Source of the DNA: an uncultured Bacteroides sp. | Lineage (GTDB): Bacteria > Bacteroidota > Bacteroidia > Bacteroidales > Bacteroidaceae | Direction of reading: 5' to 3' | Assembly (NCBI GenBank): GCA_902492205.1 | Contig: CABUKU010000003.1 | Coordinates: forward strand, 1-64,000 | DNA length: 64,000 nt | Shown here: positions 23,599 to 30,814 of the stretch, in pieces | How the letters are laid out: each line of letters begins with the position of its first letter | Position numbering within the stretch: the stretch's first letter is position 1 | Notes under the pieces: generated by a model | The model's database searches: none | Seen by the model: only the letters and a program-made list of their open reading frames with translations | What the model was told of the DNA's origin: nothing | Position numbers and translations under genes: made by a program

Positions 23599-23782
23599 GA
23601 TTGGCCTTATTGGAGGAGGTTCAGTACTATAAACCCCTTTACATACAAAAGGCTCATATCGGACTTTCTGCAGTGCCCCCCATGATTAGTATCATTTAAT
23701 GTTGAATCAACTAGGTAATTTTTCTTCTTCTCCCTATTATTTTATTGTTTAGTTCCTTATTATTTTATGATTTATAAGGCAA

Positions 23783-23882
23783 TATTTGTCGTCCCACAAT
23801 TGTGGGACGATCGTCTCATATATGTGGGATGATCGTCTCACAGTTGTGGTACGACCGTCCCATATATGTGGGACGCTAAATA
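23783..23882 (+). repeat. 100-bp four-palindrome element, copy B
   Basis: This copy has the same design and length as copy A: ends TATTTGTCG and CGCTAAATA, then four 15-bp units (CCCACAATTGTGGGA, CTCATATATGTGGGA, CTCACAGTTGTGGTA, CCCATATATGTGGGA) with 7-bp spacers CGATCGT, TGATCGT and CGACCGT. It lies in the 350-bp gene-free stretch between the IS3 element and the Crp-like gene. The only other items in that stretch are the hairpin at 23938 and the -7 box at 24005. Confidence 0.9.
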
Positions 23883-23937
23883 TGTGCCGTCAAATTGGAA
23901 AAATATTCCTGAGAACAACTAAAAAAGATACCGGTTA

Positions 23938-23977
23938 ATGCCTTAATTCTCCTAATAAAACGGAGGAATTAAGGCAT
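23938..23977. terminator. Strong hairpin upstream of the Crp-like gene
   Basis: ATGCCTTAATTCTCC (from 23938) pairs with GGAGGAATTAAGGCAT (ending 23977), with one bulge. An AT-rich tract (ATATTTT) follows. It may be a terminator or a protecting hairpin. No plus-strand gene precedes it closely, so a terminator role is uncertain. Confidence 0.45.
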
Positions 23978-24004
23978 ATATTTTAAAGAGTTGATAAAAT
24001 TATG

Positions 24005-24012
24005 TAAGTTTG
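24005..24012 (+). promoter_or_regulatory. -7 box of the Crp-like gene
   Basis: TAAGTTTG at 24005-24012, 26 nt before the start codon at 24039. No convincing -33 element was found. Confidence 0.4.
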
Positions 24013-24038
24013 TAAGCAGAAGAATGAATTCCCTTTAA

Positions 24039-24602
24039 ATGAAAAACATCATTGACAAGATCAGGCAAATCTATCCCGTTTCTGACGAAGCACTTCAGGC
24101 ATTGCAGGATAATATGCGGTTAAGGTATTATCCCAAAGGTACTTATATTGTGCAATCGGGAGTGACAGACCATCTGGTTTATTTTATCGAAGAAGGAGTT
24201 ACCCGCTCCGTATTCCATCACAACGGGGAGGATACCACTACTTGGTTCAGTCAAGAGGGTGACATTACTTTCGGTATGGATTCATTGTATTACAAACAAC
24301 CGTCGGTAGAGAGTATTGAAACTCTTTCGGATTGCAAAATCTATGTCATAGAGATAGACAAGTTGAATGCTCTTTATGAAAAGTACATTGATATAGCCAA
24401 CTGGGGGAGAATCCTGCATCAGAATGTAAACAAGGAACTCAGCCATATCTTTGTGGAAAGGCTGCAACTTTCGCCTAAAGAGCGGTATGAACGGTTCAAC
24501 CAATGTCATCCCGGATTGGTAAACCGGGTGAAGTTGAAATATATAGCTGCTTTTCTGGGTATTTCGATTTATACACTCAGCCGGGTGCGTGCTAAAAAAT
24601 AG
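24039..24602 (+). CDS. Crp/Fnr-family transcriptional regulator
   Basis: This is a 187-residue protein. Residues about 20-120 form a cyclic-nucleotide-binding-type beta roll (YYPKGTYIVQSGVTDHLVYFIEEGVTRSVF). Residues about 150-187 form a short helix-turn-helix (LKYIAAFLGISIYTLSRVRAKK). It lacks the Fnr cysteines and an obvious cAMP-contact set, as is common for Bacteroidales Crp-like proteins that often control adjacent detoxification or surface genes. The acyltransferase gene starts 98 nt downstream behind its own -7 box and is a plausible target. Confidence 0.88.
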   Translation: MKNIIDKIRQIYPVSDEALQALQDNMRLRYYPKGTYIVQSGVTDHLVYFIEEGVTRSVFHHNGEDTTTWFSQEGDITFGMDSLYYKQPSVESIETLSDCKIYVIEIDKLNALYEKYIDIANWGRILHQNVNKELSHIFVERLQLSPKERYERFNQCHPGLVNRVKLKYIAAFLGISIYTLSRVRAKK

Positions 24603-24655
24603 ATGATTACCGTACTTTTTTGCTTTAGGGCAAAAGAAGTTTGTTTGGCAAACCG

Positions 24656-24663
24656 TATCTTTG
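24656..24663 (+). promoter_or_regulatory. -7 box of the acyltransferase gene with adjacent partial palindrome
   Basis: TATCTTTG at 24656-24663 lies 37 nt before the start at 24700. Directly upstream, GTTTGGCAAAC (24643-24653) is a near-palindrome that could be an operator for the Crp-like regulator; that link is a guess. Confidence 0.4.
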
Positions 24664-24699
24664 TCGCCTGAATCTTTAAACTAAATAACACAAAATCAG

Positions 24700-25854
24700 A
24701 TGTCGAAAACTTCTTCAGCAGCTTTTGCAGACAGCAAGCCGCATTATTATCTTTTGGATGGACTTCGTGGTGTGGCAGCCCTTATAGTTATATGGTATCA
24801 TGTATTCGAAGGCTATGCCTTTGCCGGTGGTGGCACGATTGACACCTTCAATCACGGGTATTTGGCCGTGGATTTCTTCTTTATTCTTTCGGGTTTCGTT
24901 ATCGCTTATGCTTATGACGACCGTTGGAGCAAGGGTTTTACAATGACGAATTTCTTTAAACGTCGTTTGATACGTCTTCATCCTATGGTAGTAATGGGTG
25001 CCGTTCTGGGGGTTATCTCGTTCTATCTTCAAGGTTGTGTGCAATGGGATGGAACGCATGTTGCCATATCAATGGTGATGTTATCTTTGCTTTGCACGAT
25101 ACTTTTCATTCCTGCAATGCCGGGTTTGGGGTATGAAGTGCGTGGAAATGGTGAAATGTTCCCGTTGAACGGACCTTGCTGGTCATTGTTTTTTGAGTAT
25201 ATAGGTAATATTCTTTATGCCATATTTATTCGCCGTTTGTCAACAAAGGTATTGACTGTACTTGTAATCTTGCTGGGAATAGCTTTGGCATCATTCGCTA
25301 TTTTTGATGTTTCCGGCTATGGCAACTTGGGAGTGGGTTGGACATTGGACGGTGTAAACTTTGTAGGTGGGTTATTAAGAATGCTTTTCCCTTTCTCAAT
25401 GGGTATGCTTTTGTTACGTGTTTTCAAGCCGATAAAAATCAGAGGTGCATTCTGGATATGTACTGTGATAATGGTGGCTTTGCTTTCGGTGCCTTTTATT
25501 GAAGGAACCGAACCCATTTGTGCGAATGGAGTTTATGAGGCATTTTGCATCATTGTGGCTTTCCCTGTTCTTCTTTGGATAGGAGCGTCGGGTACTACTA
25601 CGGACAAGAGTTCAACAAATATATGTAAATTCTTGGGAGATATATCTTATCCGGTTTATGTGGTACACTATCCGATCATGTATTTGTTCTATGCGTGGTT
25701 GATAAAAAAACAGCTTTTCACTTTCGCTGAAACGTGGCAGGTTGCCTTGTGTGTTTATGCATTGAGCATATTGATAGCTTATCTTTGCTTGAAGCTGTAT
25801 GATGAGCCGGTAAGGAAGTATTTGGCAAAACGTTTCTTAAAGAGGAAACTCTGA
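24700..25854 (+). CDS. Acyltransferase family 3 (OafA/YrhL-type) membrane protein
   Basis: This is a 384-residue integral membrane protein with about ten helices. The N-terminal motif YLLDGLRGVAALIVIWYHVFEGY carries the conserved Arg and His of acyltransferase-3 proteins, and FFILSGFVIAYAY and FFKRRLIRLHPMVV follow in the usual order. Such proteins O-acetylate or acylate surface glycans. There is no glycan cluster nearby. It lies behind a Crp-like regulator gene and ends before hairpin repeat copy d. Confidence 0.9.
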   Translation: MSKTSSAAFADSKPHYYLLDGLRGVAALIVIWYHVFEGYAFAGGGTIDTFNHGYLAVDFFFILSGFVIAYAYDDRWSKGFTMTNFFKRRLIRLHPMVVMGAVLGVISFYLQGCVQWDGTHVAISMVMLSLLCTILFIPAMPGLGYEVRGNGEMFPLNGPCWSLFFEYIGNILYAIFIRRLSTKVLTVLVILLGIALASFAIFDVSGYGNLGVGWTLDGVNFVGGLLRMLFPFSMGMLLLRVFKPIKIRGAFWICTVIMVALLSVPFIEGTEPICANGVYEAFCIIVAFPVLLWIGASGTTTDKSSTNICKFLGDISYPVYVVHYPIMYLFYAWLIKKQLFTFAETWQVALCVYALSILIAYLCLKLYDEPVRKYLAKRFLKRKL

Positions 25855-25876
25855 TTCACCGGGAAAAGAGGTTATT

Positions 25877-25939
25877 TTCACCGCCTTCACCCTGAAACGG
25901 TTTGCTGTAAGCAGATCCGGTAGGGGTGAAGGCGGTGAA
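25877..25939. repeat. TTCACC/GGTGAA hairpin repeat, copy d (best copy)
   Basis: TTCACCGCCTTCACCC (25877-25892) pairs perfectly with GGGTGAAGGCGGTGAA (25924-25939). The loop contains GGTTTGCTGTAAGCAG. It separates the converging acyltransferase and nadE genes, where it could act as a two-way terminator, although it lacks long T runs. Confidence 0.85.
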
Positions 25940-25977
25940 TAGTAAAAATATAAAATGTATGTATAGGAGATTATGAC

Positions 25978-27903
25978 TTATAACTCCTCAATCTCTTTCA
26001 ACCAAAGAGTGGAGCATGCATCGCTCGGCATCCGCCAATCTCCGCGCGGACTTAATGAAACCGAACCTACTTTCGGACCGTCGGGCAAGCAAGAACGTTT
26101 GAACTGCTGGTTAAAGAAACGGCGGAAGAAAGTGGATAGCCATTTCTTAATCGTTTCGTTATCATATTTCCCCCCAAAAGCATGTTGTGCAAGGAAGTAG
26201 ATCTTTGCCGGACGGAAACCGAAACGCAGGAAATAATATAGGAAGAAGTCGTGGAGTTCGTAAGGTCCTACAAGGTCTTCCGTCTTTTGTTTGATGTTTC
26301 CATTGGCATCGGCAGGAATAAGTTCCGGGCTGATCGGAGTATCTACAATGTCGAGCAGGGTGTTGCGCGATTGTTCATCCACTCCGTTGCGGGCAACCCA
26401 TTCCACGAGATATTTCACTAATGTTTTGGGTATGCTTCCGTTTACACCATACATGGACATGTGATCGCCGTTATACGTAGCCCAACCTAACGCAAGTTCC
26501 GACAAGTCTCCCGTGCCGATAACCATTCCGTTTGTTTGGTTTGCCACATCCATTAATATTTGTGTGCGTTCTCTTGCCTGTGAGTTCTCATAAGTGACAT
26601 CGTGCACATTCACGTCATGCCCTATATTTTTAAAGTGCTGTATGCAAGCATCCTTTATGCTGATTTCACGAATGCTTACGCCGAGAGATTTCATCAGGTC
26701 GATGGCATTGTGGTAGGTGCGGTCGGTCGTTCCGAAACCCGGCATGGTGATTCCCAAAATGCCTTTGCGGTCAAACCCCAGTTTGTCGAAGGTCTTTACA
26801 CAGACAAGCAGGGCGAGGGTAGAGTCAAGTCCTCCCGATATACCCACTACTGCTGTTTGTGCATGAGTGTGAACCAAGCGTTTGGCAAGTCCTGATACTT
26901 GTATTTCGAATATTTCTTCGCATCTTTCATTCAAGGCATTGCCGGAAGGTACAAAGGGAAGCGGTTCTACTGTGCGAGTAAGTGTGAATTCTTTCGGTAA
27001 CTCTTGTTCCGTATCTATTTCATCCCCTTTTTCCTCTCTGAAAATAGAAGCACACGCAGCAAAGCTGGTATTTATCTTTCTTTCGGTGCGCAGGCGTTCA
27101 ATATCTATTTCGCTGATAACGAGTTGCTGCTGCATGCAGAAACGTTTGGCTTCGGCAAGAAGGCTTCCGTTTTCATAAATCATGGCATTACCTGCAAAAA
27201 CTACGTCTGTGGTAGATTCGCCGAATCCGGCAGAAGAATAAATATAGCCCGAAATACAACGTGCCGATTGTTGTGCAATGAGTGATTGCAGGTATTTATG
27301 TTTACCGATCAGTTCGTTGCTTGCCGATAGGTTAACGATAATATCCGCGCCTTGCGTGGCGAGTATGGAACTTGGCGGAACGGGTGCCCAGAGGTCTTCA
27401 CATATTTCTATACCGAATTTGCTCCCGTTCAGGTTGAATAAAAGTTTCGGGTTAATGTCCACCCATTGAGAGCAGAGTATAGTTCCTTCTTCCGTAATTT
27501 CCGTAGCGGAAGTAAACCATCGTTTCTCATAGAACTCTTTATAATTAGGTATATATGTTTTAGGCACAATACCCATAATGACTTTACCACGGATAACAAC
27601 GGCTGCATTAATCAAAGTTGCTCCGACAGCAACAGGTATGCCGACAATGGAAGTGATGTTTAATTCCGATGTTTCATTTATAATATGTTGCAAAGCTTTC
27701 TCGGCTTCTTCTATTAACAGCTGTTGCTGGAACAGATCTCCGCAAGTATATCCTGTGATGCAAAGTTCGGGAAAGGCGATGAGTTGCACTTGCTTTGATG
27801 CCGCATCTTTAACCATGTCAATTATTTGATTGGCATTGAATGTACAGTCTGCCACCTTTACTTGTGGGATTGCTGCTGCTACTTTGATAAATCCGTAGTT
27901 CAT
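25978..27903 (-). CDS. nadE: Glutamine-dependent NAD+ synthetase
   Basis: This is a 641-residue two-domain protein. The start MNYGFIKVAAAIPQVKV at 27903 is preferred over a start ten codons upstream because it begins at the conserved strand. The N-terminal nitrilase domain has the Glu-Lys-Cys set in FPELCITGYTCG, PKTYIPNYKEF and GIEICEDLW. The C-terminal ATP-pyrophosphatase domain has GISGGLDSTLALLV. It amidates nicotinate adenine dinucleotide to NAD using glutamine ammonia passed between the domains. A TATTTTTG box lies at the complement of 27931-27938. Confidence 0.96.
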   Translation of the reverse strand: MNYGFIKVAAAIPQVKVADCTFNANQIIDMVKDAASKQVQLIAFPELCITGYTCGDLFQQQLLIEEAEKALQHIINETSELNITSIVGIPVAVGATLINAAVVIRGKVIMGIVPKTYIPNYKEFYEKRWFTSATEITEEGTILCSQWVDINPKLLFNLNGSKFGIEICEDLWAPVPPSSILATQGADIIVNLSASNELIGKHKYLQSLIAQQSARCISGYIYSSAGFGESTTDVVFAGNAMIYENGSLLAEAKRFCMQQQLVISEIDIERLRTERKINTSFAACASIFREEKGDEIDTEQELPKEFTLTRTVEPLPFVPSGNALNERCEEIFEIQVSGLAKRLVHTHAQTAVVGISGGLDSTLALLVCVKTFDKLGFDRKGILGITMPGFGTTDRTYHNAIDLMKSLGVSIREISIKDACIQHFKNIGHDVNVHDVTYENSQARERTQILMDVANQTNGMVIGTGDLSELALGWATYNGDHMSMYGVNGSIPKTLVKYLVEWVARNGVDEQSRNTLLDIVDTPISPELIPADANGNIKQKTEDLVGPYELHDFFLYYFLRFGFRPAKIYFLAQHAFGGKYDNETIKKWLSTFFRRFFNQQFKRSCLPDGPKVGSVSLSPRGDWRMPSDACSTLWLKEIEEL

Positions 27904-28029
27904 ATTGTTCTTGGTCTTTAGTAGAGAGTGCAAAAATAAGCAATATAAGTAATATTTCCATTCTTTTTCGGGAGATGAATGGAGAGGACGATGAATTAAA
28001 GAAAAAAGATAAAATAATTTATTATAAGC

Positions 28030-28060
28030 TTTGCATAATTGAAAAACATATTTATCTTTG
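28030..28060 (+). promoter_or_regulatory. Promoter of the PerR-like gene
   Basis: TTTG at 28030-28033, a 19-nt gap, then TATCTTTG at 28053-28060. The predicted start is close to 28065, just ahead of the palindromic operator. Confidence 0.65.
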
Positions 28061-28072
28061 CATTCATAAAAT

Positions 28073-28091
28073 AATTGTAATAATTACAATT
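28073..28091. promoter_or_regulatory. Predicted Fur/PerR-type operator (perfect 19-bp palindrome)
   Basis: AATTGTAATAATTACAATT is perfectly symmetric about its central base, with nine pairs. It lies between the promoter and the start codon of the Fur-family gene. This matches the size and AT-rich style of Fur/PerR boxes and suggests autorepression, perhaps extending to the rubrerythrin gene downstream. Confidence 0.7.
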
Positions 28092-28109
28092 CTGAAATAT
28101 AGGATAAAC

Positions 28110-28517
28110 ATGGACGCTTACAAACATTTACAAACGTACAACATTAAGCCATCGGTGCAGAGAATTGCTATTATGGATTATCTTTTGACTCATAAGACAC
28201 ACCCTAATGTGGAAGAGATTTATACTGCATTGAGTCCGGCCATTCCCACTTTGTCAAAGACTACCGTATATAATACGTTGAAGCTCTTTACTGCACAGAA
28301 TGCAGCTTTGTTGCTTACTATTGACGAGAAAAATGTTTGTTTTGACGGAGATACTGCTCCGCATGCGCATTTTCTATGTAAATGTTGTAACAAGATTTAT
28401 GATTTGCCTCTGCCGCAAGCGGATAAAGAATTGATTGATATGGAAGTTGGCGGACATATCATCAACGAAGTCCATTCTTATTATAGAGGTATTTGCAAGA
28501 ATTGCTTGGAAAAATAA
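28110..28517 (+). CDS. Fur-family regulator, probably PerR-type
   Basis: This is a 135-residue protein starting MDAYKHLQTYNIKPSVQRIAIMDYLL. The winged helix follows with HPNVEEIYTALSPAIPTLSKTTVYNTLKLF. The metal site includes HAHFLCKCCNKIYDL and the C-terminal CKNCLEK, which supply two CxxC pairs for structural zinc. The start at 28110 is preferred because it follows the operator; a longer frame from 27975 would run through the promoter. A PerR-type peroxide sensor role is inferred from the rubrerythrin gene 35 nt downstream. Fur or Zur specificity cannot be excluded from sequence alone. Confidence 0.88.
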   Translation: MDAYKHLQTYNIKPSVQRIAIMDYLLTHKTHPNVEEIYTALSPAIPTLSKTTVYNTLKLFTAQNAALLLTIDEKNVCFDGDTAPHAHFLCKCCNKIYDLPLPQADKELIDMEVGGHIINEVHSYYRGICKNCLEK

Positions 28518-28552
28518 AATATTGACTAACTAATTAATTCAAGAAAAAGATT

Positions 28553-29107
28553 ATGAAAAAGTTTAGATGTACAGTATGTGGTTACATACATGAAGGTGAT
28601 GCTGCACCTGAGAAATGCCCTCTTTGTAAAGCTCCTGCAAGCAAGTTTGTTGAAGTGGAAGAAACAGCCGGTGGCCCGATGGCTTTTGCTGACGAACATG
28701 TAATTGGCGTTGCCAAAGGTTGTGACGAAGAAATGATTAAGGATTTGAATAATCACTTCATGGGCGAATGTACAGAAGTTGGTATGTATTTGGCAATGAG
28801 CCGTCAGGCAGACCGTGAAGGTTATCCGGAAGTTGCCGAAGCATTCAAGAGATATGCTTGGGAAGAAGCAGAACACGCAGCTAAGTTTGCCGAACTTCTT
28901 GGTGACGTAGTATGGGATACTAAAACTAACTTGCAGAAACGTAAAGATGCCGAACAAGGTGCTTGCGAAGACAAAAAGCGTATTGCAACCCGCGCTAAGC
29001 AATTGAATCTTGACGCTATCCATGACACAGTTCATGAAATGTGCAAGGACGAAGCTCGTCACGGCAAAGGTTTTGAAGGTTTGTATAACAGATACTTCAA
29101 TAAGTAA
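28553..29107 (+). CDS. Reverse rubrerythrin (N-terminal rubredoxin domain)
   Basis: This is a 184-residue protein. Unlike classical rubrerythrin, the rubredoxin domain comes first, with the iron ligands in CTVCGY and CPLC (residues about 5-25). It is followed by the four-helix di-iron domain, with Glu residues in NHFMGECTEVG, AWEEAEHAAKFAELLG and the C-terminal MCKDEARHG. It reduces hydrogen peroxide in the cytoplasm of anaerobes using electrons from NAD(P)H through rubredoxin-type partners. It lies directly after the PerR-like gene and before a terminator, so the pair is probably one peroxide-controlled operon. Confidence 0.94.
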   Translation: MKKFRCTVCGYIHEGDAAPEKCPLCKAPASKFVEVEETAGGPMAFADEHVIGVAKGCDEEMIKDLNNHFMGECTEVGMYLAMSRQADREGYPEVAEAFKRYAWEEAEHAAKFAELLGDVVWDTKTNLQKRKDAEQGACEDKKRIATRAKQLNLDAIHDTVHEMCKDEARHGKGFEGLYNRYFNK

Positions 29108-29145
29108 TCAGGGATTATATTTAGATAAATAATACTCAATTCCGG

Positions 29146-29178
29146 GGCAGCTAACCTATTTTGGTTAGCTGCCTTTTA
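29146..29178 (+). terminator. Terminator after rubrerythrin
   Basis: GGCAGCTAACC (29146-29156) pairs perfectly with GGTTAGCTGCC (29163-29173), followed by TTTTATTTTA. Confidence 0.9.
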
Positions 29179-29242
29179 TTTTATTGATAAAATAGTATCA
29201 TTAAATGATGAAATGTTTGTAGTGTGTAGCATTTATTGTTCT

Positions 29243-29250
29243 TACTTTTG
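29243..29250 (+). promoter_or_regulatory. -7 box ahead of the PUL glycosidase genes
   Basis: TACTTTTG at 29243-29250 lies 42 nt before the GH30 start. A TTTG at 29216-29219 is 23 nt upstream, slightly longer than the usual spacing. Confidence 0.45.
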
Positions 29251-29292
29251 TCATGTTCAGAATATATACATAACTCAATAAAATGAAATACT

Positions 29293-30792
29293 ATGAGACT
29301 AACCGGAAAAAACTGTTTTAGAGGGGTGATAAGCCTGATGCTGCTGTCTTGTTCTTTAGGAGCTTTTTCACAAGAAACAAACTCCCGGAAGATTGAAGCA
29401 TGGGTGACTAATCCCGATCGTTCTTCCTTATTTATGAAACAACCCGAAACTTATTCTTTCAGCGACAAAGAAGAGGGGCGCGGATTACCTATTATAATAG
29501 ATGACCGTCAGTCATTTCAATCTATGGATGGTTTTGGGTATGCATTGACCGGAGGTAGCTCGTTCCATTTAAAGAATATGAGTGATGATGCGCGTGCTAA
29601 AATATTGCGTGAACTTTTCGCCACCGATGGTAATAATGTAGGTATCAGTTACATTCGCCTGACTATCGGAGCTTCCGATTTGAACAGTTTTGTTTATTCT
29701 TATGATGACCTGCCCGATGGAAAAACAGACTTTGACTTAAAGAAGTTTGATTTAGGCGAAGATAAATTTGCTGTCATTCCTGTAATGAAAGAAATCTTGG
29801 CTATCAATCCGGACATTAAAATTTTAGCTTCACCTTGGTCTGCTCCTAAATGGATGAAAGTTAGCAATAATGTAAGAGGTGGTGCTTTGAAACCGGAATG
29901 TTATGAAGTATATGCTCGTTACTTGGCAAAGTATGTGAAAGCCATGGAGAAAGAGGGTATTCATATTGATGCATTAACAACTCAGAATGAGCCTCTTAAC
30001 TCACGTAATACTCCAAGTATGCCAACTCTGTGGAATGAGCAAGCTATTGTGTTAAAGAATTTAGGTCAGATTTTTAAAGCAGAAGGAATAAAGACCAAGA
30101 TTGTTGCATTCGACCATAATTGTGACCGCCCTGATTATCCTCTTGCTATATTCAATGATCCGGAAGTTGCACAGTATGTGGATGGTTCTGCTTTTCATCA
30201 TTATCGTGGTGATATAAATACAATGTCGGCAGTTCACATGGCACGTCCTGATAAGAATATATATTTCACGGAACAAATGGTTACCGAACGTCCCGGAAGT
30301 GAAACTATCAATATTGCCGATCCTGTAAAAAGACTGATTATCGGTGTTCCGAGAAATTGGAGTAAGAACGTTATTCTTTGGAATCTTGCTGCCGATAAAA
30401 ATAATGATCCTCATACCGATAATGGCGGTTGCTCTATGTGTCAGGGGGCAATTACGATAGATGGCGATAATGTTTCACGTAATGTTGCCTATTATGTGGT
30501 GGCGCATGCATCTAAATTTGCCCGTCCGGGATCGGTTCGCATTGCATCGACCAATACATTTGACAGAACTGTGGAACTGACGGAAGACGAGGAAAATGCT
30601 TTGATTAAAAGAGCGACAATCATAGAACACAGTAATGTATTGCCTAATGTTGCTTTTAAAACTCCTGATGGAAAGATTGTTTTGATCGTTGCAAACGATT
30701 CGAGAAACACTTCTTCTGTCAGAATACAATATAATGGTAAATTTGCTAATTTGAAATTGGCTCCCGGTGCGGTAGGTACTTATATCTGGTAA
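29293..30792 (+). CDS. GH30-family glycoside hydrolase (GH30_3-like)
   Basis: This is a 499-residue exported protein with a signal peptide; LLSC at residue 20 could be a lipobox. The N-terminal QSMDGFGYALTGGSSFHL segment is the GH30 signature. The acid/base Glu is in LTTQNEPLN (about 233) and the nucleophile Glu is in YFTEQMV (about 326). A beta-sandwich typical of GH30 follows at the C-terminus. GH30 members cut beta-1,6-glucan, beta-glucosides or xylan; the FTGG-type N-terminus resembles the beta-1,6-glucanase-like subfamily, but this is not decisive. It leads the PUL, and the CE1-GH26 gene starts 22 nt downstream. Confidence 0.88.
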   Translation: MRLTGKNCFRGVISLMLLSCSLGAFSQETNSRKIEAWVTNPDRSSLFMKQPETYSFSDKEEGRGLPIIIDDRQSFQSMDGFGYALTGGSSFHLKNMSDDARAKILRELFATDGNNVGISYIRLTIGASDLNSFVYSYDDLPDGKTDFDLKKFDLGEDKFAVIPVMKEILAINPDIKILASPWSAPKWMKVSNNVRGGALKPECYEVYARYLAKYVKAMEKEGIHIDALTTQNEPLNSRNTPSMPTLWNEQAIVLKNLGQIFKAEGIKTKIVAFDHNCDRPDYPLAIFNDPEVAQYVDGSAFHHYRGDINTMSAVHMARPDKNIYFTEQMVTERPGSETINIADPVKRLIIGVPRNWSKNVILWNLAADKNNDPHTDNGGCSMCQGAITIDGDNVSRNVAYYVVAHASKFARPGSVRIASTNTFDRTVELTEDEENALIKRATIIEHSNVLPNVAFKTPDGKIVLIVANDSRNTSSVRIQYNGKFANLKLAPGAVGTYIW

Positions 30793-30814
30793 GCACGGAA
30801 AAATAAATCAGACG

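Larger units (their letters stand above)
22549..23683 (-). mobile_element. IS3-family (IS150-type) insertion sequence, probably incomplete
   Basis: The left end TGCACCCCAAAAGTTGGACA (from 22549) is a typical IS150-type end with a terminal TGCACCCC. At the other side, around 23662-23683, only an imperfect match is visible (GGACTTTCTGCAGTGCC). The element carries an intact orfB and a short orfA and is about 1.1 kb, which is short for this group. No target duplication was identified. The exact right boundary is uncertain. Confidence 0.7.

Noticed and set aside
23783..23882. A CRISPR array, suggested by regular short repeats
   Set aside because: Units are palindromes with nearly constant 7-bp spacers, only four per array, with no cas genes and no variable spacers.
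26602..27285. Several plus-strand frames opposite nadE
   Set aside because: They are antisense to conserved NAD synthetase domains and mutually overlapping.
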